Shown one piece after another: positions 1 through 12,068 of a DNA stretch of 64,000 bases (positions are counted from its first letter, which is position 1; every line of letters starts with the position of its first letter). The notes below the pieces were generated by a model. That model was not told the origin of the DNA. It worked only from the letters and a program-made list of their open reading frames with translations, and ran no database searches. The stretch lies in contig OY747705.1 in NCBI GenBank assembly GCA_963556495.2, positions 40,601,798-40,665,797 on the forward strand, in the 5' to 3' direction. Position numbers and translations under genes: made by a program. This DNA is from Valencia hispanica (taxonomy: Eukaryota > Chordata > Actinopteri > Cyprinodontiformes > Valenciidae).

Positions 1-1010
1 ATGCCTGTAATCTACCTAACTGACTGGATTCATCAGGATTTAACGATAAATATAGTTGTGTATCATCGGCATAACTGTGGAGATTTATGCCATGCTGTCT
101 AATGATTCTACCAATTGGAAGCATATATATAATAAAAAGAATTGGCCCAAGCACAGAACCCTGTGGTACTCCACAAGTAACCCTTGAGTATGAAGAAGAT
201 TTATTATATACATGAACAAACTGGCATCTGTCAGACCAGTATGATTTAAACCAGCCTAGTTCTGTTCCTTTGATCCCTGCAACATCTTGAAGCCTTTCTA
301 AGAGAATATTATGATCGAATGTGTCAAAAGCAGCACTGAGATCTAACGAGACCAGAACAGTCACAAGTCCATTATCTGAGGCCATGAGAATATCATTAGT
401 AACCTTCACCAGTGCTGTTTCAGTGCTATGATGAGCTCGATTCGACTGAAACTCTTCATACAGGTCGTTACTGTTTATATGCTCACATAGTTGATTAGCA
501 ACTATTTTCTCAAGGATTTTAGATAAGAAAGGAAGGTTTCTTAAGTTAAGGTTTGATTACAGCAACTTTAAATTCCTATGGTGCATAACTAAAATGGGGC
601 CAGTAACCAAAGGGAACATTTCCTTAAATTATTTGATTGGGGTTGGGTTCAACATACAAGTTGAAGGTTTACGTGAGGCTAATATTTTTGATAATTCCGA
701 AAGCTCGACGGAATTGAAACAGTTCAAACACAAATGAGGTTCTACAGTTCTCTCAGATGCTACCTCACTTACTGAGAGAGAAGTAATCATGTTTGGGAGG
801 ATACCAATGATTTTATTTTTAATGGAATAAATTTTATTTATGAAGAATCCCATAAAATCATCACTACTAAGAGCTGGGAGAATAGTTTGCTCAACAAAGC
901 AATAACTCTGTGTAAGTTTGGCGACTATACTAAAAAGAAACCTAGGATTGTTCTTATTCGCCTGTACTAACGATGAAAAATATGCTGTTCTAGCTTGTCA
1001 AAGGGTATTT
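1..1010 (-). pseudogene. L2-like LINE reverse transcriptase fragment
   Basis: Read on the minus strand, the segment gives a broken non-LTR retrotransposon polyprotein. Around 853-960 lies the linker between endonuclease and reverse transcriptase. It is followed by the RT core, with an AFDTFDH-like motif A near 310-330, GVPQGSVLGP near 160-190 and a YADDTQLYL-like catalytic motif near 35-60. RT would copy element RNA at a nicked target. The motif order and wording are those of the vertebrate L2 clade. The 3' part runs off the window start, and stops and frameshifts break the frame. It is a dead copy, from a different subfamily than the L2 copies at 3.7 and 60 kb. Confidence 0.8.
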
Positions 1011-1015
1011 TTATA

Positions 1016-2515
1016 CTGTAGCAGACTATTGTATTAAGTACAACTGTTTATTTGCTTGTTAACATAAATGGTTAATCAGTCAATTACATGAATTAAGACA
1101 ATCACAACAAAGCATTTAGGCCTTTAGGCATAATGAAGACATTTCAGGAAGTTTGTGACTCTTCATGTGGCATGGCTGTTTGTGACAGGTCTGAGTCTAG
1201 TCTTAGCATTTCAAAAACTGTTTGCTGGGATTTACATGCACAACTATCTCTTTGGTTTACAGGGCAATATGTCAAAAAAAGAGGAGACACTCAGCAAGTG
1301 GCTGTTTTCTAGAACAACACACTTTGTTGATGTTCGAGGAGAATGCCCAGACTGCTGTCATGTTTGTAGTATGAAGGACCCAAATACAGCGCAAAACTTT
1401 TATGAAGACTTGAGAAATGTAACAAAAAAAGGGGGGAAAAACATGAGCAAATTCAGGTAAGGTGAGACATGGAACATGGAAGCAAATGGATAGGGTAAAA
1501 GAAGAAGCCAGTGAAGAACAATGAAAACCATGGAGCTTATATACAGGGGCAGAGTGGATGAAGACAAAGAACCAGCTTAACTATTTAAAGACAGATGAGG
1601 AACAGCTGAGGCAGAATGCAGGCAGGGAAAGCAGAGGGAAGGAGACTATATATAACAGAGGAGCAAAAATTAAGACTCAAAGACACTACAAATAAAGGGG
1701 GGAAATAATATTGATCAAAGAGAACTGAATCCAGTGCACAAAGTTAAGAACACAATAATAGACTATATATAACAAGGAACTTATCTAAATACTCCCCAGA
1801 ATCATGGCAACTGGTTTAAAATGATAGAAGAGTAGCAACATTTCAAATTACCACTCATTATAATCAAGGTATGCACAATTTCCTCTTTGAATGCACAACA
1901 TATAACATATTAAATCTAATTTTTTACAGCAGCAGAAGACCACACTTGGTGCCCCCTAGTGTCAGCTAAGTGACGTAAACAATATGAATACATTGATCCA
2001 ACCTTCCCTGTATCAAAGGTTCAGCCTGATGGTGGTGGTGTAATGGTGTGGGTAATAGTTATTTTGGCAGACTAAGGGGTAATTGGTACCATTTGAGCAT
2101 TGTTTAGAAGTCACTGTCTATGTGAGTATTGTCATGGACCACGTCCATCTTTTTACTAGCTCAGTGTACCTACCTTAAGATGGCTATGTTCAGCTATATA
2201 GCACACTATGTCACAAAGCTCAGATCATCTCAAGCTGTTTTTAGGCCATCAGTTCACTGTACTCCAATGGCATCCTCAGTCAACTGGTCTTAATCTAATA
2301 CAAAAGCTTTGGGATGTGGTGGAACATAAGATTTGCATCATAGATACAAAACTGACAAATCTGCAGGAACTGTCAGATGGTATCATGTGGATACTGACCC
2401 AAATCTCTGCTAATTTTTTTCAAGACGTTAAACCTATGCCATGGAAGTTAAATAAACTGAAGGCAAGCAGGGGTCCAAGCTGGTACTAGTAAGTGATAGC
2501 CAATAAAGTGACCAG
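1016..2515 (+). mobile_element. Tc1-like DNA transposon relic
   Basis: The left end (about 1016-1160) matches by eye the terminal region of a common fish Tc1-like family, including a degenerate tattaggtacacct-type tip. The stretch 1155-1355 is the decayed N-terminal HTH part of the transposase. Coding remains resume at about 1817. The segment 2208-2489 is the C-terminal catalytic part, with a PQSTGLNLIQKLWDVV block that corresponds to the family PQSPDLNPIEHLWDVV motif carrying the last catalytic glutamate. Here that E is changed to Q. The right end (about 2490-2515) has the matching tip, aataaagtgaccagtgag. Frameshifts, a foreign insertion and the E-to-Q change make it inactive. Confidence 0.75.
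1355..1816. other. Insertion inside the Tc1 relic, possible degenerate LTR
   Basis: About 460 bp interrupts the alignable Tc1 sequence. Its purine-rich composition, with a part resembling gypsy LTRs seen elsewhere in the window read backwards, suggests a decayed solo LTR on the minus strand. Clear ends and a target duplication are not visible. Confidence 0.3.
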
Positions 2516-3255
2516 TGAGTGTATTATCTTTAAATCACAGTGATGGCATTTTTACTAGGGGTGTGACATCTTGGGTGCCTAACGATTTCGATTCGATTAC
2601 GATTCGGGTGCTACAATTCGATTACAAAACAACTTTTCTTGTTGCATTTTTTTTCCCAATTTTGGGTTTTTTTTTTTTTCCTTCCATGGCTGCTTTCTAC
2701 TCTTAAATCCATTCAGTTTCCATTGATTGAAGTATCCAAACTAATTGATGTCCTGTCTTTTGTTCATGTCGAACCACAAATAAGCCAACACATGTCCAAA
2801 ATATTTTTCATAATCGTATCAAGGTCATATTTTCAAAGGAAGCTAAAGGAAATGTGTATTGGCAATTTAAATATAATATAGGGTGACCCTATTTTGATTT
2901 CCATAAAAGAGGAAACTTGGTTCAAGCCTTAAACACATCAATCATATTCTCTTTACTTAAAGAAGACTTTTGATTTTAACATATTTCAAGTATTCCTACT
3001 CTATGTGGTTAAAAAGTAAAATTAAATAAACTTTAGATTCGCTTTTACAACTCAACCATTACAGAAATTACTTTAAAATCTAAATAGAAATAATTAATCT
3101 TCTGTATTAGAAAACAAACCTATAAGAAAAATAGCTCCCTTTTTATACAGGACTAAAATTACACAAAAATCTGAAATTATATTCTGAGAAAATAAGTATT
3201 ATTTTCTATTCAAACTAATAGAAAATAAAAAGCAGCATTCTCCTAAAGACACTTC
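2516..3255. other. Non-genic spacer with hAT-like terminus
   Basis: About 2556-2640 reads as the 5' end of a hAT-type element: a taggggtgtgacatctt tip followed by repeated cgattcgatt motifs. No matching 3' end is seen. Around 2880-2920 a tagggtgaccct tip followed by aaaagaggaaac resembles another hAT-type end. The rest is AT-rich with no recognised feature. Confidence 0.35.
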
Positions 3256-3306
3256 AATTCAAAAATACTTTATTGTTCCCAGAGGGAAATTAAGTGTTGG
3301 TATAGC

Positions 3307-4056
3307 TCATATAATTAATTCTTTAAGGAGTTGTTGTAGATGATGATGGCTGTGGGCAGGAAGGATTTCCTGTATCGGTCTGTATTGCAGCGAAACTGAA
3401 GAAGCCTTCCGACTGAAGACGCTCTGTTGTTGTATGACTGTCTCATGAAGAGGATGCTCAGGGTTGTCCATAATTTTTTTGATTTTATGAAGAATCCTTC
3501 TTTGCATCATCATCTCCAGATGTTCCACAGTTGTCCCAAGAACAGAACCAGCCTTCTTTATCAGGTTGTTTAGCCTTTTTAAATCCCTGGCTCTGATGCT
3601 GCTACCCCGACAGATGACGGCTGAAGAGATTACACACTCCACAACAGACTTGTAGAAGATCTCCAGCCAGTGTAAGGACTTTAGAACTGGCGTGATGTGC
3701 TCTACTTTCCTGGTTCTAGTGAGGACGCGAGCGGCAGCATTCTGGATCAGCTGCTGTTGTCTGATTGACTTTTTAGGCAGACCTGTGAAGATGCTGTTGC
3801 AGTAATCAATCCGACTAAAGATAAACGCATGGATGAGTTTTTCTAGGTCGTGTTGCAACATCAGTCGTTTAATCCTAGAGATGTTCTTCAGGTGATAGAA
3901 CGCTGACCTTGTTATTGCCTTTATGTGACCCTGGAGGTTCAGGTCTGAGTCCATTACTACACCTAGGTTTCGAGCCTGAGCAGTAGTTCCTAGCTGTATT
4001 AACCGAAGCTGTGTGCTGACTCTTGATCGTTCCTCCTTGGGTCCAAAAATAATCAC
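3307..4056 (-). pseudogene. Chimeric LINE ORF, L2 RT C-terminus fused to Rex1 C-terminus
   Basis: This 249-codon open frame begins inside the L2 RT C-terminal part. It includes the conserved run HAFIFSRIDYCNSIFTGLP at about residues 76-94 and the AARVLTRTRK block. Near residue 131, after LKSLHWL, it continues as the Rex1-type C-terminus (EIFYKSVVECVISSAV, then GSSIRARDLKRLNNLIKK). It is open across the join, so the fusion is in frame. The Rex1 copy at 21.5 kb has the same downstream sequence with few substitutions. No function is claimed, because the upstream frames are broken. Confidence 0.7.
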
Positions 4057-4200
4057 TTAAGTTTTGTTTCCAATCCGAATTGAGAAAGTTATGGCACATC
4101 CATCCATTTATTCGGTCAATGCATTGATTTAGGGTTTGAATGGGTTTAGAGTCACCTGGTGACATTGTAATGTGGAGCTGAGTGTCATCCGCGTAGTTAG

Positions 4201-4639
4201 CTAATGGTAGCTAATGTTATCGGTTGCTATAATCTTGCCTAGAGTGAGCATGTAGATATTAAATAAGAGGGGCCCCAGGATGGAGCCCTGGGGCACCCCA
4301 AATGTGATTTCTGTTCGTTCTGATGAAAAGTTTCCTATTGAAACATAGAAGTCCCTGTTCTTTAGGTAAGATTCGAACCAGCCAAGTAGTGTACCAGAGT
4401 CCGACCCAGCTCTCCAGTCGTTCCAATAAAATTTCATGATCAACAGTGTCAAATGCTGCACTGAGGTCCAAAAGAACCAGCACTGTGGTTATTCCAAAGT
4501 CTGTATTTATGCGGATGTCATTGAATACTTTGACAAGGACAGTCTCGGTGCTGTGGTGAGCACGGAAACCAGACTGAAAAACATCAAAACGGTTTGTCAT
4601 TGTTATGAAGCTATTCAACTGTTGAAACAGCTTTTTCAA
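4201..4639 (-). pseudogene. L2-like RT core, frameshifted
   Basis: Two overlapping minus-strand frames carry the middle of the reverse transcriptase. The first gives the finger region and motif A (LLDLSAAFDTVDHEIL). The second gives GWFESYLKNR followed by GVPQGSILGPLLFNIYM, motif B. A one-base shift near 4400-4420 separates them, and a further break separates them from the YADD region near 4190. The wording is that of the L2 clade and matches the second copy at 63.4-63.7 kb. Confidence 0.75.
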
Positions 4640-5768
4640 TAATCTTACTGATGAATGGGAGATTAGAGATTGGCCTGTAGTTCTGCATTAACGTGTTGTC
4701 CAGATTTTTCTTCTTTAGCAGTGGTTTAATAACTGCTGTTTTTAAAGCCTGAGGGAAGACACCAGATAGCAGGGATGAGTTCACTATTTGAACAAGCTCA
4801 GACTCAATAACAGGAAGAACTTTCTTTAGAAAAGTTGTGGGTAGGATATCAAGACAGCAAGAGGAGGAGCTTAATTGGATAATGATTTTTTCAAGGCTGT
4901 TCTGGTTTAATTCATGGAATTCAGACATTTTCTCTATATTGTTGTTGATTGGGGATGGCACTGGTTGTGGATTCGATATTGAGGTACAGATTGACCATCT
5001 AATTGTTAGAATCTTTTCAGTGAAAAAGCTAGCAAATTCATTACAGGCCCTGGTAGAGTTTAGTTCAGGGGCTACTGTCACTAAAGGATTAGTTAGTCTT
5101 TCCACTGTTGCAAATAGGGTCCGTGCATTATTAATGTTTCTGTTGATGATTTCAGAAAAGAACGATTCCCTAGCATCTTTTATAGTTAGGTGATATCTAT
5201 TCAGTCTCTCTTTGTAGATCTCACAGTGAACCTGGAGTCGAGTTTTCCGCCATTTTCTCTCGGCTCGTCGACACTCTCTTTTTTCACTACGTACCAGTGG
5301 ATTACTTGTCCACGGAGACTTCTTTCTACCTGAGACTACTTTCACTTTAGTTGGAGCAATGGAATCCATGATGTCTGAGATTTTCACAAGGAAATTATCT
5401 ACCAACTTATTTACTGAGTTTGAGTTGGGAGATGAGGGGGATGTAGTGGAAGGGTAAATACGTTTAAAAGTTTCAACTGAGCTGTCCCCTAGAAAACGCT
5501 TTTTTAAAGTGGTCTTACTGTGGCTGGATAATTTAGCAGAGATGGTACTTTCAAAGAAAATACAGAAATGGTCAGATAACGCTTCCAGTGGAAGATTAGG
5601 CCATTCAGCTGTTGCAAGATCCTGCACATCTTGTATGAGTCTGAAAGTGAAATTTGCTTTGTAGCCATCTGTAGTGGCAGCACTATCAAAGCTGGTGACA
5701 AAAAGAAACTGAATAAGGTGAAGGAGGTGGCTTTTGAGATTTTCTTGTTTACAGTGGAACAAAATCAT
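4611..5768 (-). pseudogene. L2-like endonuclease-end, linker and RT N-terminus
   Basis: This 385-codon open frame covers the end of the endonuclease domain (EALSDHFCIFFE, with the SDH catalytic signature, residues about 82-93). After it come a basic linker (KSPWTSNPLVRSEKRECRRA) and the RT N-terminal palm entry (MQNYRPISNLPFISKIIEKA near the C-terminus). The same protein is encoded by the copy at 60.0-60.8 and 63.2-63.4 kb, so both are members of one family. It lacks the N-terminal endonuclease residues through 5' truncation and ends at a stop before motif A. Confidence 0.75.
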
Positions 5769-6245
5769 TTTGATTTTTAAAAACTGTTATAGTAAAACAT
5801 TTATATATTTTAAAATGTGTAAATTGTTTTACACTCTGGCTGATAGGAAGCAGTGCATCTGTATGGCTTACTATATTGACTTTGTCACAGAAAATAAAGC
5901 GCAAAAGCTGCTGGTAAGACGGCGTCATTAGAAGTGGAAGTTTTTTGCAAGAAGAAATACTATTGGTGATCTTAATTCACCTAAAACAGAAACATTTTAC
6001 TTAGTTTATTGTCAAAAAGTGAGAGAAAAAACATGTAAATGTCTGGTTTAAAGTGGTTTTTGTCATTGTTTGTGGTCATTTACCCACATGCAACAAAATA
6101 ATTAGGTTAATTTTAGAATAAAACCGTATAAATGTATACAAAAACAATTACTGGGGAGATCAAAATGCAAACATGCGGCTTTCTTATTTCCAAAATGGTA
6201 AAATAAATTTTTTTTTAAAAGTTTTGTTTTTTGCCTGAGAGAATA
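5769..6245. other. Non-genic spacer
   Basis: AT-rich sequence. No coding potential or repeat terminus was recognised. Confidence 0.5.
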
Positions 6246-6253
6246 GCCTAAAA

Positions 6254-6728
6254 TAGGGGTCTGCAACCTGTAGCTCCAGAGCCACATGTAACTATTTAGC
6301 CCCTCCAATGTGGTTTATCCAAAACAAATATGACATATTTTTATTACAAAGCCAATAACAAAAGCTGGTTGAGCAGTTGCTCAACCAACTTTTTTGCAGT
6401 GTCTGCATAAAATGTCTATAACAGATGGGAACCAATGGTACAAGGCCTTTGAAAGTAATGTTTTTTTAAGTGGGCTTACTATTTATTTTCATATTACATA
6501 TTTATGGAAAGGGCTCATTCAGCTGACCTCATTCCACAGAATTATGAGTTATGTGATGTATTATTTCCAAAAATCAGAAAACAGAAACGCATTGTTGCTT
6601 AAATTTTTTGTTGTTCTAATTTAGTAAATGTTTATAAAATATGTCCTTTTTGCAGCCATAGACAAATTTGATTTTGTTGTAGCAGGGGTAAAAGTGTCTT
6701 TTCAAATGGAAAAGGTTGCTGACCCCTA
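6254..6728. mobile_element. hAT-type MITE with 8-bp target duplication
   Basis: The 475-bp element starts taggggtctgcaacc and ends ggttgctgacccct plus a, giving inverted repeats of about 15 bp with one mismatch. It is flanked by gcctaaaa (6246-6253) and gtctaaaa (6729-6736), a 7/8 match of the 8-bp length typical of hAT insertions. The interior is AT-rich and encodes no transposase, so it is a non-autonomous element moved in trans. Confidence 0.8.
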
Positions 6729-6736
6729 GTCTAAAA

Positions 6737-9123
6737 GAAGTGGGATCAGAAAGACAACCTCCAGATGCAGGGCACTATCTGGCACAGTTCAGCAGGTGGA
6801 AAAACTGCTAAAAGTTCTCTACACTTAGCTCAATCATCAATAACACCTAACACCTGCTTCCTGCTTTGTACTTTTTACAAAGAAGCACTTTCAACTACAG
6901 GCGTATCTTAGAAGACATTTTTCTTCCAAGGTGCAAAGAATGCTACAGGAACTAATTTCTGAAAGCAGCGCTTAGGCTTTTAAACAGTAATGTCTGGATA
7001 TTCTATTTACTCCTTCATTCCAATCTATATATCATTATGTACTGTGAAAAAAAAACATAAATTAGAAATATGTTCCCCTTTCACAGTTTATGTTTTATAT
7101 TCACTCTTTAACCTAAGTGCTTTATTGTTATTTGTCTTATTTCTCAGTTGTTCTGAATTACTTTGCTAATGCTATTGCCACTCAAAAATTTCCCTCAGGT
7201 GAATCTAATCTAAAAGTAGAAAAGTGGTAGCTAAACCAGCTTAAGTAGGTAAAAGTCTCAATGGATGAATAGACCATATTCTGAAGTTGCCCAAAGCATT
7301 CAAAACAAATCTGGTGTAAAACTAACAATAGGATTTACAAGCACATGAAGCATATGTGGACAACATTTCTGCATGTTAAGAAAGCCTTGATGGAAGCATG
7401 TTTGTACAAGAAAAGGACTGCAAAATTTGAATTGAATACAGAATTTGGATGTTTAGCACAAAACTCTCTTAGCAGAAGGAACATATTGGCTGAGTAAGCT
7501 TACGGAGGGAAAAAAAAAGGACTCAGTGAGTCACCTCATGCACTTTTAAAGGAACAACTTTGTTCAGTTATTCCAAGGCTGTATTTTCTTCTATTCATAA
7601 AACAAGCAGTATAAAAGTTAAGTTGTTGGGAAGAGGGGAAAGCTTTTGTTAGCATTAAACTTTAGAGTGAAAGGCTTTTCAGCCCACAAGCTTATGAGTT
7701 CTAAAAGAACGGCTTTCATAACAGAAATGGAGAAAAAAGGTCTGCAATATGTAATTAGCATCCTCATGAGGAGAACTGTAAAGGGAATTAAGTGAAAACA
7801 TCTTTAAAGGTCTGAGACATGTTTGTACACAACGTGTAGGTAGTATAATGCCCAATTGAGAAAAAAATGTATTTTTATTTACTTTGCATTTCATAGCTTG
7901 CTAAACGTAACATTATTAAAACAGTGTTACCTTAATAACAGTGATCGAGTAACACTCGTTTAGCCCCACTTGGAGCAAAACCCCGACAACATAATACTTT
8001 TATTTCTTTAATTCAGAGTTAAAATGTTCTCGACTTGCAAGTCCTATTTGTCTCCAATTTGCTTCAGTTTAAGTTTAATCAGGCCACAGGCCATGTACCC
8101 AAAAATGAAGGTAATTGTCTGACTGATCTAAAACAGAAAATGGTTAATGTAAAGTAGTTTAGAAAATGGTTTGATGTAGAAAAGTAAGAAATTAGGTCAC
8201 ACAACACTTTTGAAATGTTTTCACTATAAACTTTAATCCACTGCAATATATTGTATAGAGAAGTGATTCTGGGTGTTTTTTTGTGCAAATCTAGATAATG
8301 ACAAAGATAAATGCCATGGAATTTAATATTATTTGACTCAACATTTGATTTTCTTCAACATATTAAAAGTGCAAGCCTATAAAAGAGGACACACTAAGGA
8401 CGTTCACATTTCAAAAGCTACCGTTCTTCATGTTGCTCCAGCAGTTTATTTCTGGGTAGTCTTTGATCTGTCTGTAACACCAGAAATCAACATTAGATCT
8501 AATGCTTCTAAAAAATGACACTTGAGAATTTCAGAGGATTTTTTTTAGGATACAATCTAATCTAGATCTGTGACAGATTCACATTTTGTATTATATTTTC
8601 ATTTAATAACGTAATCTACATTTTTAATAGGATTAATTTAATTAAGATTAAAATAAGTTAAACTGATTTGAGGGAGAGACACTGTGGGGAGACACTCACT
8701 GTACATGCTCAAGAAAGAGCTTGATTAAAACTAAGCTGTAAAATTACACACTTTATTGAAAAAATACACATCATCTTTTCAATTACAAGGTTTTATGTCA
8801 AGAAAGCAAAGCTATTGATTGCTTCAGCCAGGATCTTCGTTAAATTTGGGAAACAGAATTTCATGAATCTTACTAAAATATACATGTTTGCAACCAATGA
8901 GTGAGATAGTAATTTTCAAAGTTCTACTGCTTTATTTTAGACAAACCTTATAACTTATATACTGCTATGTAAAATGTTGGGGATTCCTAGCAACTTTAAT
9001 AATAAAGAGAAAACATGAGGCACTATTTTTTTAGTTTTACAACCAAAACTAGTGATATACTTGTTGATTTCATAAACACCTAATTCTATAAGCATTCATA
9101 TTTTACCCACCCAAAAAGACAAA
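6737..9123. other. Non-genic spacer
   Basis: AT-rich, mostly unique-looking sequence. Short open frames have no recognisable similarity or gene-like context. No repeat ends were identified. Confidence 0.45.
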
Positions 9124-10669
9124 GGGCCTGATTTATCAAAGGTTTGCGCTTGTTAAAACATGTACAAACCTCACAGCGGGCGCAAAAACATGCATCAAAT
9201 GATTTACTAAGCAGACGCAGGGAGGACTGCACCTGTTAAACCTGCATCAAGATGCACGCAATCCATTTAGCGGTTTTGCCCTTGATGAATATGCAATGTG
9301 GGCGTTTCTGTCAGAAGGGTTCAAAATATTGGGTGGAGAACATGCAACGAAGTAGGCATTCCATGTGCAGTGTGATTTATAAACATGAAACAGTTTGCAC
9401 CTATTTTTACCGCTTTTAAAAGGCGTGTCTTAACTTTGCTCCACCACGATTCAACAGTTTATTACTGACAAACAAAAAATATCATTCACACACATTCCAA
9501 CAGCCATAAACCTGACAGTTATGTCGATTTTTTATCTTTTTTTCATAAGACGCATCATAACTCACCGCGTGCTAATCGTGTTTGGACCTGTTGTGTATCT
9601 GTTTATTTATTTGGCTCCCCATTAGTTTCCACCGGAGTGGTTACTAATCTTCCTGGGGTCCAATCAATAAAATAGAATAATCATGTACAATGCCACAATG
9701 ACTATTACATATGTATATGACATTTTACAAACAAAATTCATACATTTCAGATTCATACAAAAGCCAGATGTAATTAACTTATACATTTCCAACCTTCAAT
9801 AAAATACCTAAAACATTCAGGTAGAACCAAAGCTAAAATTAGATTCTGATACTTTTTTTAAAGAATACATGCCCTTTAGTTTTCTAATATTTTTAGATAA
9901 TTCATTCCATTCCCGAGATGCTCTGTAAACAGCATATTTTTGCAGGAAGTTTGCATTAGTACATTTTATCATTAATTTAGTATCACAAGCATATCTAGTA
10001 CAATCGGTGTGTATCTGATCAGAGTAAATTAACTCTGTAAAAATGATTCGGGTTGACCTGTTAGAATAAATTTTTAATGAATATGTGTAAGTTGTACTAC
10101 AACTTGACATTTAATAGAGACCATGATAAAGTGTGGTGCATTTCAACAACATTAGTAGAATACCGACATCTTAGGACTAAGCAAGCAGCCTTGTTGTGGA
10201 CAAGCAGCAGCTTTAATAATTCTGACTATGGAATACGGTGCCTGCATGGTATAGAAAGCGACGCATGTACACCACACACATTGAGTTTATTAATGACAAA
10301 CAAAAAATATAATTCACATACATTCTAGCCTAATAGTGATTAACTCTCTAACAGCCATAGACTTGACAGGTATGTCGTTTTCTTTCCCCCTTTTTTAAAT
10401 GTTATTTTTTAACCAAAGACTCATCATGAATCCACTGCACTCATTCCTCCTCTTTCTGGCTGGGGCACAGACTGTGCATGGGGCAGAGAGGCCTGCACAC
10501 ACCGCAGCGGACATAAAGTCCTCATTTGAATACTGCTCTTTGCACCTGTTATCATTTCCGCACACAATCTTAGTTGATCACTCGCAAATCAGGAACTTGC
10601 CCATCGCACATTATTTTGTGGCTCATTCAATTTTGCGCTCTTTATTTAGAATATTGATAAATCAGGCCC
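9124..10669. mobile_element. TIR DNA element with internal duplication and LINE insertion
   Basis: The ends form an exact 16-bp inverted repeat: gggcctgatttatcaa at 9124 and its complement ending at 10669. Flanking bases share an AAAGA-like motif but no clean duplication. Inside, about 9453-9575 and 10270-10425 are a diverged direct repeat (shared tracts ttattaatgacaaacaaaaa and aacagccata). A LINE tail lies between them. No transposase is recognisable and the superfamily is not assigned. It could also be two overlapping copies of one shorter element. Confidence 0.6.
9605..10110 (-). pseudogene. LINE 3' end (C-terminal RT polyprotein and 3' UTR)
   Basis: A 97-codon minus-strand frame (10110-9817) ends with a YAVYRASREWNELSKNIRKL block, a form typical of the C-terminus of jockey-superfamily LINE proteins. 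It is followed by a 3' UTR whose end (about 9660-9605) has the ccaggaag, aatggggagccaaataaa wording of a common fish LINE tail. The tail resembles that of the LINE ending near 46.3 kb, so they are probably of one clade. It is 5'-truncated and lies within the TIR element. Confidence 0.6.
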
Positions 10670-11290
10670 AAAGAGGATTATATCTAAACCAAAAGTACAG
10701 TGCACAGAAAATTGTCCAGGTACAGAAATAATCTTTAAGGTAATTTATGTGGACCTTGAAGTCTAAAATGTAAAATCACTGAAATACATTAATGTTTTTG
10801 TTTTATTTTTTACTTTTCTATCACTCACTAAACTATGTGAAATCCTTGTATGTTTACATCCATCATGTCCTCTGAAGTAGATTAAAGGAGATGCATCTGG
10901 GAGCAGTATAAGGCAGATGTCTTTTGATGTTACTTTTGTTGATAGGGGGTCTCATGCTAGTTCAATGATTCCCAGTTCAACACAACGTTGACTTTGAAAT
11001 AATTTTCATTGGCCGTAAAGCATTTAATGCTTTGTCTCCCTGGCTTCAGGTCATTAAGTGCAGCTGATTAGGATCAGTCACTGTGCTCCTACAGGCTGAA
11101 ATCATGTCAGTATCAGTGATCTCAGGCAATTGCTACTTGTGCTTTTGCTACAAAAATCAGGAGTCTGTAATTTCCATTGTCCATAATTTACAGGTTTCTT
11201 ATTACCAAAAGGAGTGCTTCTTTTCAATTGGGCTATTTTGCAGTGATCTTATTAAACAGTGTTTTTAGATCACCTCAATCTCAAATACAC
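10670..11290. other. Non-genic spacer
   Basis: No gene or repeat end was recognised; sequence is AT-rich. Confidence 0.45.
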
Positions 11291-11294
11291 ATTT

Positions 11295-11400
11295 TGAGAT
11301 TGCTGTAAGGCAAAATAAGGCAAGTTTATTTATATACCACCAATTAATACAAAAGCCAATCCAAAATGCTTACAGGTCATCAAAAGAAAGACAAAAAGAA
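11295..11400 (-). repeat. LINE/SINE 3' tail
   Basis: In reverse complement this reads tgtaagcattttggattgg, then a tggtatataaataaact block. This is the generic 3' tail shared by many fish LINEs and the SINEs they mobilise. Only the tail is present. Confidence 0.5.
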
Positions 11401-11484
11401 ATTGAAAAATATATTTAATATTTTACTTAAAACTGAATGTCATAAACCTGAAAGCATAGCAAAAAAGAAACAGATGTTACAAGT

Positions 11485-12068
11485 AGTGCTGTCAAGAGAT
11501 TAAAAAAAACTTTGAGATTAAAAATTGATCTATAATTAAATAATCTAATTCATCTCTTTTTTAATCACACCTAATAATTGCTGAGAAAAGCCCTCATCTT
11601 GAGGTATTTTCATTTAAATTAAAATTATTGTGGAAGAACAAATATATAACAAAAAAGTGGCTTTATGAAGTCATTTATTGACTTGAACAAATGCAGTCCA
11701 ATGCCCTTTACATTTCTCTGTTTTTGATACTAGTCCCAGTGCTGCCTGCCTGTAACTTCAGCTTTGAGCATCCGCGATTCGTTAGCATTCTGGACTCAGT
11801 GGGGTAAATATCTGCTCAGAGTCCAGATTGACCTGGGGGTGGACAGAGCTGCAGCACACGGACTGCCTGCCGTGAATATTCTGAGATGGGAGATGGCACC
11901 ACCGCTGCTCAGTGAGAGTAACAAGGATACGTTCTTGAGCCAAAACTCTCCAAAAACCCCAGAAAAAGTTGCTAGCTTTTTTGCTAGTCGCTTTTTTGAA
12001 AATAAATCACTGGAGGGGTCTAAAAACTCGCTACATATAGCGACATAGACGCTCAATTGGCAACACTG
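11485..12068. repeat. Decayed hAT-like repeat
   Basis: Begins with gtgctgtcaagagatt and repeated att-aatc tracts typical of a fish hAT terminus. Ends near 12068 with a ggcaacactg motif also common at hAT-type ends. The 94-codon frame at 11764-12048 has no recognised domain. Terminal inverted repeats are not convincing. Confidence 0.35.

Larger units (their letters stand above)
3256..5768 (-). mobile_element. Chimeric LINE: L2-like body with Rex1-like 3' end
   Basis: On the minus strand, 5768 down to about 3675 is an L2-clade polyprotein (endonuclease end, linker and RT with a YADDTQLHITM motif near 4175-4205). At about 3670-3676 it switches abruptly to the 3' end of the Rex1/Babar-like LINE present in full at 18.5-21.9 kb. 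The last 400 bp, including the 3' UTR and the caataaagtatttttgaatt tail, is nearly identical to 21486-21890. The junction carries a shared gctgg/ctgg tract. No L2 3' end is found beyond the Rex1 tail. The 5' end is truncated near 5768, and no target duplication was detected. Confidence 0.75.

Noticed and set aside
1155..1460. 101-codon plus-strand frame as a small membrane protein gene
   Set aside because: Its DNA aligns by eye with the N-terminal transposase region of a fish Tc1-like family read out of frame; the last part runs into an insertion.
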